Positions 1 to 6,413 are shown, counted from the stretch's first letter. The stretch: 21,971 nucleotides of DNA from Thioglobus_B sp964403565 (GCA_964403565.1 CAYOFV010000021.1:1-21971), one strand, 5' to 3'. A program made the numbers and translations. The notes: generated by a model not told the origin, from the letters alone.

Positions 1-159
1 GCGCTTTTTAGCAATCTCTTTGTTATAAAACAAACTGCAATCGGTCATTTACTAATTTGTAAACTCCCATCTCTTGTTTGTCTTATGCCTAGATATAACT
101 AAAAATCTCCAACTATAAATACCATTAGTTTGTGTAATACTTTACAACCTGGTGTTTTC

Positions 160-339
160 CTATTTAACTTTAAAAGCCCAAATAGCTAACACAGAGGTTA
201 AAACAAAGGCAATATAAGAAACACTCATCGGTAATACATTACCATTTATCGTCATTTGCCAGTCAAACAAAATTCTAAATAAATGCGTAAAAGCAACTAT
301 TAAAAACAAAAATCCAGAAATTGCTACGTATCTATTCAT
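160..339 (-). CDS. Small two-helix membrane protein, 59 aa
   Basis: An ATG at 339-337 opens a 59-codon frame ending in TAG at 162-160. The translation starts MNRYVAISGFLFLIVAF and ends SVLAIWAFKVK. It has two hydrophobic segments, about residues 5-18 and 38-56, joined by a short polar loop containing FDWQMTING, so it looks like a helical hairpin in the inner membrane. The start lies two bases after the stop of the DUF6868-like gene on the same strand, which indicates translational coupling; no Shine-Dalgarno sequence is obvious. The length falls just under a 60-residue cut-off, so automatic annotation could miss it. I do not recognise a named family and assign no function. The tight coupling and sensible two-helix profile make it likely real. 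Confidence 0.72.
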   Translation of the reverse strand: MNRYVAISGFLFLIVAFTHLFRILFDWQMTINGNVLPMSVSYIAFVLTSVLAIWAFKVK

Positions 340-341
340 AT

Positions 342-584
342 CTATTTAATAATTAATAAAACAAAGTACGGCACCATTAAAAAGAAAAATATAAACAACT
401 TGTAAAGCCCCATTCCTCCATAGTGAATAGAGTTAAAACTCTCTCTTGTAACAGGTACCCAGTAACTATGAGCCTTATATGCAAAATCCGGATAAAGTTT
501 TAATACTATTACCCATAATAAAAATACACTCCAGTTAATTACTAGACTCCAGCCTAAAAAACTTTGTAATATCTCTAGTGTCAT
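342..584 (-). CDS. DUF6868-like small membrane protein
   Basis: This is an 80-aa protein with an N-terminal hydrophobic helix (about residues 8-30), a central polar stretch around residues 31-57 containing a HYGGMG motif, and a second helix (about 60-79). The arrangement 'FLGW..VIN' plus '.SIHYGGMG.YK' recalls the DUF6868 family of small inner-membrane proteins, recognised from memory. No biochemical role is known to me. It is followed with a two-base gap by another two-helix protein, so the pair probably forms one translational unit. It lies 62 bp downstream of the antiporter gene on the same strand with no clear terminator between, so read-through from that gene is possible. No convincing ribosome binding site precedes the ATG. 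Confidence 0.75.
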   Translation of the reverse strand: MTLEILQSFLGWSLVINWSVFLLWVIVLKLYPDFAYKAHSYWVPVTRESFNSIHYGGMGLYKLFIFFFLMVPYFVLLIIK

Positions 585-646
585 GATTAATTAGAACAAT
601 TAGAATAGTTTTAATTGTAACTCCAAAAATCTAAACAAACAAATAT

Positions 647-2329
647 TTAAGACCTTTTGTCGATTTCAGAATAATACTCATCCCTATAATTCTTCAAGAT
701 ATTATCTAGCTTTTTCTTATCATAACCTATAGTATTTACTGCCATTTGTGATAGCTCTATACTGGCCTCAATATTTTCAGAAACTACTCTAGAGGCTCCG
801 CTTTTTTTCAACTCTGTACATTGTTCTAAGTCATGCCCTCGGGCATAAATATTAAGCTCCGGATGGTTTTTATTTAACAACGAAACAACCTTTACACTAA
901 CCTCTGGATCATTTAAGGTTACCAAAGTTGTTTTAGCATCTTTAACCCCAATATCTTCTAAAAAATTAGGCTTTAAAACATCTCCAAAATATACCGAATA
1001 GCCCTTCTTTCTCTGTTCTTCAACAATTTTTGCATCATAATCCACAGCCACAAAAGGTATTTTAGCCATTGATAGAATTTGCCCTATACGTGTACCAACA
1101 CGCCCAAAACCTACAATTACTATTGGTGCATTATTAGTAGCTTCACTATTGTCATTCTTTAAAGTTTTTGTGCTTTTTGCATTGTTAATATTTTTTGCAA
1201 AATGTGCTAATAACGGAGTTACAAGCATACTTAACAATACAACTGTTAATAGCTGTTGAAATACTTGCTCTGTTATTATTTGCGATTTATAAGCTAGGGA
1301 AAATAACACTAATGCAAACTCACCACTTTGTGCCAATACAAGAGATGTGGCATATCTAACAGCATTGTTAATTCTAAATAGTTTTGTTAATAAGATTAAT
1401 ATTGCAATTTTTATTACAATTAGCAAAAACAACGATCCAAAAATTATCAATGCATTGTCAAATAACTGATTAGTATTCAGATACATGCCCATAGACATAA
1501 AAAATAGTCCTAATAAGAAGCCTCTAAATGGCTGAACTTCAGCTATTATGTGATGTCTATAAGATGAATCAGATATCAATAATCCTGCTAAAAAAGCTCC
1601 CATAGCCATTGAGAATCCGGCATGTTCGGTAATGACTGCCATGCCCAAAACAAGCAATACCGCAGATGCACTAAATATTTCCGGACTTCCGGCAAGCGCT
1701 ACACGATGAACAATAGGATGGAGCAAATACCTGCCAACAAATATAATTGCTACAAGAATCAAAAATGATTCAACCAAGGCAAGACCAATATCAGTACTAA
1801 TACTTAATTCGGTAATAGTTAAAAGTGGTATCAATGCAAGCAAAGGCACAACTGCAATATCTTGCATTAATAACACTGAAATTGAAGTTCTACCGTATTC
1901 AGATTTAAATAACTTTTGCTCGCCTAATAACTGCAATACAAATGCAGTAGAAGATAAGGCTAATGCTGGACCAACTAATATTGCTGCATGTAGTCCAATA
2001 TCAAAAATAAAATAGAATACAAAGCTTAAAACTACTCCAGTAACTAGTATTTGCAGTGTTCCAAGTCCAAATACTAAGCGCCTCATTAACCATAAGCGCG
2101 ATGGTTTAAGCTCAATACCAATAATGAACAGTAATAGAATTACACCTATTTCTGCCAATTGGTATATCTCATCAGTATTACTTATAAGCCCAAGACCATA
2201 AGGCCCAACAATAATCCCTGATATTAAGAAACCAGGAACAGCACCAATTTTGAACATTTGAAATATAGGCACAATAGCCACAGCAGCTATTAGCAGAATA
2301 ATAATATCAATTAAATAATTTGAAATCAT
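647..2329 (-). CDS. CPA2-family cation:proton antiporter with TrkA-N domain (KefB/KefC-like)
   Basis: From the ATG at 2329 the product is 560 aa. The first ~380 residues form a polytopic Na+/H+-exchanger domain with the KefB/KefC landmarks: GFLISGIIVGP near the N-terminus, a QD pair (residues 156-157) in LLMQDIAVVPL, and GFSMAMGAFLAGLL. A charged linker follows, then a cytoplasmic TrkA-N/RCK domain with the nucleotide-binding motif GFGRVG at about residues 407-412. By family this exchanges K+ or Na+ for protons and is gated by a nucleotide or a glutathione adduct; the specific ion cannot be read from sequence. The frame can be extended to a TTG at 2371. I prefer the ATG because relatives begin near this residue and the extra stretch overlaps two small hairpins. 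It has its own upstream region after a terminator, so it is probably transcribed separately from the DUF302 gene. Confidence 0.9.
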   Translation of the reverse strand: MISNYLIDIIILLIAAVAIVPIFQMFKIGAVPGFLISGIIVGPYGLGLISNTDEIYQLAEIGVILLLFIIGIELKPSRLWLMRRLVFGLGTLQILVTGVVLSFVFYFIFDIGLHAAILVGPALALSSTAFVLQLLGEQKLFKSEYGRTSISVLLMQDIAVVPLLALIPLLTITELSISTDIGLALVESFLILVAIIFVGRYLLHPIVHRVALAGSPEIFSASAVLLVLGMAVITEHAGFSMAMGAFLAGLLISDSSYRHHIIAEVQPFRGFLLGLFFMSMGMYLNTNQLFDNALIIFGSLFLLIVIKIAILILLTKLFRINNAVRYATSLVLAQSGEFALVLFSLAYKSQIITEQVFQQLLTVVLLSMLVTPLLAHFAKNINNAKSTKTLKNDNSEATNNAPIVIVGFGRVGTRIGQILSMAKIPFVAVDYDAKIVEEQRKKGYSVYFGDVLKPNFLEDIGVKDAKTTLVTLNDPEVSVKVVSLLNKNHPELNIYARGHDLEQCTELKKSGASRVVSENIEASIELSQMAVNTIGYDKKKLDNILKNYRDEYYSEIDKRS

Positions 2330-2339
2330 AAATTTGCAC

Positions 2340-2380
2340 TTGGCAAAAATAGCCAAAAACCTATATAACAAAGATAGGTT
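2340..2380 (-). promoter_or_regulatory. Two adjacent hairpins in the antiporter leader
   Basis: Just upstream of the antiporter ATG are two perfect short inverted repeats separated by one base. TTGGC/GCCAA pairs at 2340-2344 with 2352-2356 (7-base loop). AACCTAT/ATAGGTT pairs at 2358-2364 with 2374-2380 (9-base loop). The first ends about 10 bases before the start codon, where it could affect ribosome access. The pairing is visible; a regulatory role is inference. Confidence 0.4.
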
Positions 2381-2458
2381 AATTGTAATATATAAAAAAT
2401 TAGATTTTTTTTAAAATGACATGATTTTTGTGCCATAAATGCGCAAATTTATAAACAA

Positions 2459-2500
2459 AAATGCCGTTTTAAAGCACTTTTAAGCTCTAAAACGGCATTT
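2459..2500 (-). terminator. Rho-independent terminator after the DUF302 gene
   Basis: A perfect 13-bp stem (arms 2459-2471 and 2488-2500) surrounds a 16-base interior that can add an AGC/GCT pairing. On the minus strand the stem is followed by TTTTTGTTTAT. It lies 43 bp beyond the DUF302 stop and separates that gene from the antiporter. Confidence 0.85.
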
Positions 2501-2542
2501 AAGATTGTGAAAATCTAAAATTTAAGATTTTTTTAAAATTTG

Positions 2543-3016
2543 TTATTTTTCAACAAAATCAATAAAACTTAACTGATCAGGCCCAACCTCGGACATTACT
2601 CTAGCAATATCTCCACCAAACATCTTACCAAGTAGTTCAGCATTCATATAACCCACCCAAGTAGTTCCATCAGTTTTTTCGTATACTGAAATTGTGCATG
2701 GCATAAATACTGAGATTTTTTTATTCTCATCTTTTTCAATTGCACCATAAGCAAATTCAGCATTACAAAGATTAACCAACATTACTGGTGGTACGATAAG
2801 CTTGCCATGACTATGTTTTTTAATTGATTTGTGTAGTGGTTTTACACTTGGAATAGCCCAACCCTTCGACTTAGCTTTTGCTTTAATTTTTGCTACCGTT
2901 TCATCAACAGTATATGGGCTTTTTGCCTCCATTAACATCAACCCTGGCATAGCATTCCAATACATTATTGCGGAAGCAATAAATCCAATAACAGCACCAA
3001 CTATAAATTTCATCAT
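2543..3016 (-). CDS. DUF302 domain protein, membrane-anchored
   Basis: The product is 157 aa. It has one N-terminal hydrophobic segment (about residues 3-24), followed by a DUF302 domain over most of the remainder: a conserved SPYTVDETV start, an LCNAEFAYG block, and FMPCTISVYEK followed by MFGGDIARVMSEV. DUF302 proteins are usually small, often fused or adjacent to redox and sulfur proteins, and have no settled function. The two cysteines (in LCN and MPC) are typical of the family. The segment and the absence of a clear cleavage site suggest a membrane-tethered domain, probably on the periplasmic side. Translation can start at either of two consecutive ATGs; a GGAG lies at suitable spacing. 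It is preceded by a near-ideal FNR-type promoter and followed by a strong terminator, so it appears to be a single-gene transcript expressed at low oxygen. Confidence 0.88.
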   Translation of the reverse strand: MMKFIVGAVIGFIASAIMYWNAMPGLMLMEAKSPYTVDETVAKIKAKAKSKGWAIPSVKPLHKSIKKHSHGKLIVPPVMLVNLCNAEFAYGAIEKDENKKISVFMPCTISVYEKTDGTTWVGYMNAELLGKMFGGDIARVMSEVGPDQLSFIDFVEK

Positions 3017-3033
3017 ACTTTACTCCGTTTTAT

Positions 3034-3055
3034 ATTACTCCTCAGCAGGAGTAAT
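3034..3055. repeat. 9-bp perfect dyad at the DUF302 transcription start
   Basis: ATTACTCCT and AGGAGTAAT form a perfect inverted repeat with a four-base centre. It overlaps the end of the -10 hexamer and spans the predicted start of transcription (about 3047). A transcript from there would contain only the second arm, so it is better read as a possible DNA operator than as an RNA hairpin. The binding protein is unknown. Confidence 0.5.
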
Positions 3056-3095
3056 TATACAAGAATATATATTAGAAACTATTGATATAGATCAA
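3054..3095 (-). promoter_or_regulatory. Class II FNR-type promoter of the DUF302 gene
   Basis: TTGATATAGATCAA at 3082-3095 is an exact match to the FNR/ANR/DNR consensus TTGAT-N4-ATCAA. On the minus strand it is followed after 22 bp by TATAAT at 3054-3059. The box centre is then about 41.5 bp upstream of the predicted start site, the spacing of activator-type (class II) FNR promoters. Box and hexamer are seen directly; the identity of the regulator is inferred. Confidence 0.85.
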
Positions 3096-3129
3096 GAGAG
3101 TAAAAAAACCAATAAAAAATTTATAGTTT

Positions 3130-3816
3130 TTAACTCGAATAATACTCGTAGTCAGGAATAACTTTACAGTCTACTAGTTGTTTATTCTTCCAATTGTTAT
3201 TCAGAGGCTCATACCAATTTCTTTCAGATCTATTATAAGGAGGTATGAAAAAATCTAACATTGAGCACTCACCACCAAGTGCTTGTAAGGCATGAATATT
3301 TCCAAAATTTGGTGATAAATATGCAGTATCTCCAGGATTAAGGATTGTTGAATTAATTAACTTTAAGGTTGCCTCTTTATTGTCTTTATTGTCTTTAAAA
3401 ACTTCAAATTGCCACACTCTAGCACGACCAGAAACAATTCTAACCATACCAACAGCCCCTGGATGATCATGTAATGGAACCATCTCATCACCAATAGTCA
3501 AAATACCTCCAAGCATTTTTGACTGTTTATATAATCTATTCCACAACCAAAACCTATTGCCACTCTCATAAGAATCTTCAACTGCTTTTCTATAACTATG
3601 AGAATCCAAATTTAAGCTAGACAATAACTCAATCCCCTCTTTAGCAACTTGTGAATAAGATTTACGCCCAAAATGATGACTACGAGCCAATAACTCCATT
3701 CGACCAATAAAAACTAACCAATTGATAGAATGTCTAGTTCTGGCAATAAGTCTGTGTGAAAACGAACCAAACAAACCTAGTGCAAATATTTTTGAAATAA
3801 AGTCTCTTCTATTCAT
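3130..3816 (-). CDS. Tat-signal thiol dioxygenase of the ADO/PCO cupin family
   Basis: The 228-aa product has the signature of the cysteamine dioxygenase/plant cysteine oxidase family (PCO_ADO). PLHDHPG at residues 114-120 supplies His116 and His118. GNIH supplies the third iron ligand, His175. LDFFIPPYN at 187-195 matches the family's 'LD.L.PPY' block. Family members are mononuclear Fe(II) enzymes that add O2 to a thiol to give a sulfinate. Unusually, the N-terminus MNRRDFISKIFALGLFGSF resembles a twin-arginine (Tat) signal: RR, then F at +2, then a hydrophobic core. No clear AxA cleavage site follows, so the protein may stay anchored. Export by Tat would suit a prefolded metalloprotein. The native thiol is unknown; the rhodanese and YeeE/YedE neighbours suggest a persulfide or small thiol (inference). 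It follows the rhodanese gene after a strong terminator, has no FNR box of its own, and has no obvious Shine-Dalgarno sequence. Confidence 0.82.
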   Translation of the reverse strand: MNRRDFISKIFALGLFGSFSHRLIARTRHSINWLVFIGRMELLARSHHFGRKSYSQVAKEGIELLSSLNLDSHSYRKAVEDSYESGNRFWLWNRLYKQSKMLGGILTIGDEMVPLHDHPGAVGMVRIVSGRARVWQFEVFKDNKDNKEATLKLINSTILNPGDTAYLSPNFGNIHALQALGGECSMLDFFIPPYNRSERNWYEPLNNNWKNKQLVDCKVIPDYEYYSS

Positions 3817-3853
3817 CTATAAAATTAAATATAAATATATGTTGATAATAAAA

Positions 3854-3883
3854 CAAAAAGCCCATTAATAAATGGGCTTTTTG
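3854..3883 (-). terminator. Rho-independent terminator between rhodanese and dioxygenase genes
   Basis: A perfect 13-bp stem (arms 3854-3866 and 3871-3883) encloses a four-base loop. AAAAAGCCCATT pairs with AATGGGCTTTTT, giving a GC-rich centre with an A-run on one side and a T-run on the other. It ends the rhodanese transcript and lies only 38 bp upstream of the dioxygenase ATG, so the latter needs read-through or a promoter in the AT-rich gap. Confidence 0.88.
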
Positions 3884-3909
3884 TATGTGTTAAAAATATT
3901 ATTAAATAA

Positions 3910-4542
3910 TTACTTAGATACACCGTACATAAAATCACGATCCATTGAATAAGTCCAAGGCAATCCAGAATTCTTCCAGCCATTAACAAAACGTTTGCCT
4001 TTATTTTTACCTGTCTTAGCTTTATCTCCTTCGTAACCATCCACCACTGTGTAAACTTTTGTAAAACCTACTTTTGCAAGCTGATTTACCGCTTTGGCAC
4101 TACGCTTACCTGAGCGACACATAAGTATAACTGTGTCATCCTTTGTTAGGTTTTTCTTCTTTAATTGTGCAACAACATCACTTACGAAAGTTTTATTTGT
4201 TTCGCGTCTGAATCTACGTTTTTTATCATCCCAAACAGTCCTATCCATAAAGTACATTGGTACACTTGCATCCATAACATCTGCAACACCAAGATAATTT
4301 AATTCAGCAGAAGTTCTAATATCTAGAAATAATGTTTTTTCATCATTCTTAGTCATATAATCATAAGCTTGCGCTGCAGTCATATACATGCCAAGACTTG
4401 TTTGTTTCTTACTGGACAAATCTGTCCACTCATCACATCCTTTGTTCCAATTGTTATCAGCGCCACAACTTTGTGCTTGAACACCCATAGATCCAGCTAA
4501 CACCATGCTAAAAACAGCAGCTTTTATCATTTTTCTTTTCAT
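3910..4542 (-). CDS. Exported single-domain rhodanese
   Basis: The start chosen is the ATG at 4542, which has AAGGAG seven bases upstream; the frame could open earlier at 4572 but without support. The 210-aa product has a signal peptide (MKRKMIKAAVFSMVLAGSMG, with VQA before the likely cut). A rhodanese domain follows: FLDIRT near residues 72-76, and the active-site loop CRSGKRSA with catalytic Cys142. Rhodaneses move sulfane sulfur from donors such as thiosulfate or persulfides to a thiol acceptor. Two extra cysteines (26 and 36) lie just after the signal. A lysine-rich insertion (KTGKNKGKR) precedes the C-terminus. The protein should act in the periplasm, next to the YeeE/YedE transporter encoded just upstream. 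It has its own FNR-type promoter in the gap after the transporter gene and a terminator right after it. Confidence 0.92.
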   Translation of the reverse strand: MKRKMIKAAVFSMVLAGSMGVQAQSCGADNNWNKGCDEWTDLSSKKQTSLGMYMTAAQAYDYMTKNDEKTLFLDIRTSAELNYLGVADVMDASVPMYFMDRTVWDDKKRRFRRETNKTFVSDVVAQLKKKNLTKDDTVILMCRSGKRSAKAVNQLAKVGFTKVYTVVDGYEGDKAKTGKNKGKRFVNGWKNSGLPWTYSMDRDFMYGVSK

Positions 4543-4576
4543 TTGTTTATCTCCTTTTTTACCAATACTCAACTTA

Positions 4577-4618
4577 ATGTTATTACTTAATGTTTTTTAT
4601 GTAATTGATATAAGTCAA
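4577..4618 (-). promoter_or_regulatory. FNR-type promoter of the rhodanese gene
   Basis: On the minus strand TTGACTTATATCAA (4605-4618) differs from the FNR consensus by one base. It is followed after 22 bp by TAACAT (4577-4582), a four-of-six match to the -10 hexamer at exactly the spacing seen at the DUF302 promoter. It lies in the short gap after the YeeE/YedE stop, 63 bp from the rhodanese ATG. The weaker -10 suggests dependence on the activator. Confidence 0.7.
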
Positions 4619-4627
4619 TTCTTATAT

Positions 4628-6046
4628 TTATTTTTGCACTTTTTTACTAAAGTAGTTAATTGCAAGTTCATCATTAGGCTTAGTCATCAAATCTCTAAAT
4701 GATGAATTTGTCAAACGCATACCACGTTTAATACTCCAGAATATTAATACTGCTACCAGTACTCCAAATAGAATTGCAATTATTGCCTCAATTAATGGAT
4801 CTCTTCCAAATAAATTTGGCAAGTGCTTAACCTTAGTAATCATTGTGTCTCTAGCTAAATCTTCCCACCATTCTTGATACAAAGTGTAAGGAAGATAACC
4901 AAGTAAAAACCCAGGGAATGCTACAACTGCAGTCATGTACCCCAGTCCAAGACGCATATAAGTTCTAATCTCACAACCAATCATTGCCACTGACCCAAAA
5001 CCCTGCATTGCTGCACCTAATAACAATACCCAATTTGGATTCATGCCTAAAGGTAGGGGAATTTCAAAATACTGCCAACCAATAACAATAGCGGTCCACA
5101 ATATTAAAATTTCAATAAATATTGCAGTAAATGGTGACATTGATCTAAACATAAAGCGAGTAGAGCCAGAGATTTTCCACCTCTTTTCAAACAAATTACA
5201 TCCATGTTTTTCGTTATGCTTCAATCCTGCAGATATCTCTGGAGTCATAAATGCACACTCAGTACCAAATCCAGTTTTGGCCATTCCAATTCCGGCAATA
5301 ACACCTATCAAAAGTAGCCAAATAGTAAGACCCCATCCAATAGCACTTACAGCATATCCCCATCCATATATACCATCTTCAGTTCCATGAATAAATGATC
5401 CGATTACTGCGTTTGCAAAAAATGCAAACAAGAAGACAACCAAACTAACGCGTATCCAATCTCGCTTAGGATTGTAGTTTGCACTAGCTTTACACGCTTC
5501 ACCATCAAGAGCCATCTTACCGCCATGCTTTATCCCATATTCAGATGTTGACTTATTTTCTTGTCCTTTAAAAACATTACCAACACCCATCTTACTCATT
5601 AAGTAAAAAGTCAAAAAACCAGCTGGAATTATTGCCAGTAAGTAGAAAAATGATGCTGTAGACATTGCTGGAATACCACCAAGAAAATGATGTGTAGTAC
5701 AACCTTTAGCGAGTCTTGTGCCAAGGCTAAAAAAGAAACCACCAAAAAATGCTAACCATAATGCCTTAGGTGGATATTTAACCCATCCACGCGACTCTTT
5801 TTCTGACCTTGAAACCAGCCAAGCTCCAAGTATTACGCCAATAATAATCCAATGTACATTTGGATCATACGATCTTGACCACCAATCAACTGCCGGGGCA
5901 ACAGTTTGTTCAAATGCTGCTGTCATTTCCACTAGCCCTGTTGTCAAACCGATAGGTTTTTCCAAGACTATGTAATTCATTACCTCGGCAACACCTACAA
6001 AAACTCCACTAACCCAAAATGGCCATTGTTTGCGTAAACTTAGCAT
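4628..6046 (-). CDS. YeeE/YedE family sulfur-transport membrane protein
   Basis: The 472-aa protein is highly hydrophobic, with roughly ten or more membrane segments arranged as two related halves around a polar insert (about residues 160-196). Cysteine-containing membrane motifs match the YeeE/YedE (TsuA-type) family: TRLAKGCTTHH with Cys116, GFGTECAFMTPE with Cys264, and SVAMIGCEIRTYM with Cys358. In characterised TsuA such cysteines pass thiosulfate through the membrane by transient S-S...H interactions. Here thiosulfate or another sulfane species is the likely substrate, but specificity is inferred. It starts 27 bp after the stop of the exported 88-aa protein and probably shares its FNR-controlled transcript. 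The periplasmic rhodanese follows from a second FNR promoter. Cys185 and Cys283 are additional, outside the core motifs. The length suits the fused two-domain form. Confidence 0.9.
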   Translation of the reverse strand: MLSLRKQWPFWVSGVFVGVAEVMNYIVLEKPIGLTTGLVEMTAAFEQTVAPAVDWWSRSYDPNVHWIIIGVILGAWLVSRSEKESRGWVKYPPKALWLAFFGGFFFSLGTRLAKGCTTHHFLGGIPAMSTASFFYLLAIIPAGFLTFYLMSKMGVGNVFKGQENKSTSEYGIKHGGKMALDGEACKASANYNPKRDWIRVSLVVFLFAFFANAVIGSFIHGTEDGIYGWGYAVSAIGWGLTIWLLLIGVIAGIGMAKTGFGTECAFMTPEISAGLKHNEKHGCNLFEKRWKISGSTRFMFRSMSPFTAIFIEILILWTAIVIGWQYFEIPLPLGMNPNWVLLLGAAMQGFGSVAMIGCEIRTYMRLGLGYMTAVVAFPGFLLGYLPYTLYQEWWEDLARDTMITKVKHLPNLFGRDPLIEAIIAILFGVLVAVLIFWSIKRGMRLTNSSFRDLMTKPNDELAINYFSKKVQK

Positions 6047-6073
6047 GATCGCACTCTATTTAATATTTATTTA

Positions 6074-6340
6074 TTAACAACCACCCTCTTCAGAAATTCT
6101 AATTACTATTTTTTCGAACTTCCTCCATGATTTTTTATTCTCAACATCAAATTTAATTGCGTTTCTGTATGCCTCAAGTGCCATAGATAACTTACGTTTT
6201 TTTGTTAAGCGATCACCTTTCTTCATACAGTCTTCTACTGAAGAGCAGTTAACATTAAATTCTTTAGCATAAACAGTATTACTACTAGTAAATGTAAAAA
6301 GTAGTAGTAGAGTGATAAAAATTGATTTAATAGATGTCAT
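6074..6340 (-). CDS. Exported 88-aa protein with one TPR-like repeat and a C-terminal Cys
   Basis: The ATG at 6340 has AAAGGA about nine bases upstream. The first 25 residues are a clear signal peptide ending in VYA, followed by KEFNVNCSS. The mature part is about 63 residues. It contains two close cysteines (32 and 38), one helical hairpin resembling a tetratricopeptide repeat (LSMALEAYRNAIKFD, about 51-65), and ends EEGGC with Cys88 as the last residue. I do not recognise a named family. It is the first gene of the transcript leading into the YeeE/YedE transporter and sits directly under an FNR-type promoter. A role as a periplasmic partner or sulfur carrier for the transporter is conceivable from the terminal Gly-Gly-Cys, but that is speculation. 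The gene is well supported by signal peptide, ribosome site and promoter. Confidence 0.85.
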   Translation of the reverse strand: MTSIKSIFITLLLLFTFTSSNTVYAKEFNVNCSSVEDCMKKGDRLTKKRKLSMALEAYRNAIKFDVENKKSWRKFEKIVIRISEEGGC

Positions 6341-6372
6341 AATTGTGTCCTTTATTAGTTAACATTATTAAT

Positions 6373-6413
6373 ATTTTAATATCTTTGAAAAAAAAACAAT
6401 TGACCTGGATCAA
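6373..6413 (-). promoter_or_regulatory. FNR-type promoter of the 88-aa/YeeE operon
   Basis: The half-sites, written on the plus strand as TTGAC-CTGG-ATCAA (6400-6413), differ from TTGAT-N4-ATCAA by one base. TAAAAT (6373-6378, minus strand) follows at 21 bp and is a five-of-six -10 hexamer. The start codon lies 60 bp downstream of the box, close to the 63 and 66 bp at the other two FNR boxes. The box sits right next to the gyrA terminator, which insulates it. Confidence 0.75.

Noticed and set aside
1..159. Possible gene or tRNA at the left edge
   Set aside because: Only very short frames occur (a 15-codon frame on the minus strand is the best I noted) and no tRNA-like arms are seen; I see nothing to annotate.
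2330..2371. TTG start extending the antiporter by 14 residues
   Set aside because: Relatives begin near the ATG at 2329, the extension has no ribosome site and its bases form two hairpins.
2829..3161. Plus-strand frame of 110 codons across the DUF302 gene and its promoter
   Set aside because: Antisense to a recognised DUF302 protein and runs through the FNR promoter and dyad.
3825..4040. 71-codon frame on the minus strand overlapping the rhodanese 3' end
   Set aside because: Out of frame with the rhodanese, covers its terminator, and lacks a ribosome site; its hydrophobic tail comes from AT-rich intergenic sequence.
5043..5390. Plus-strand frames opposite the YeeE/YedE gene (also 5718-5975)
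   Set aside because: Antisense shadows of a clearly coding membrane protein gene.
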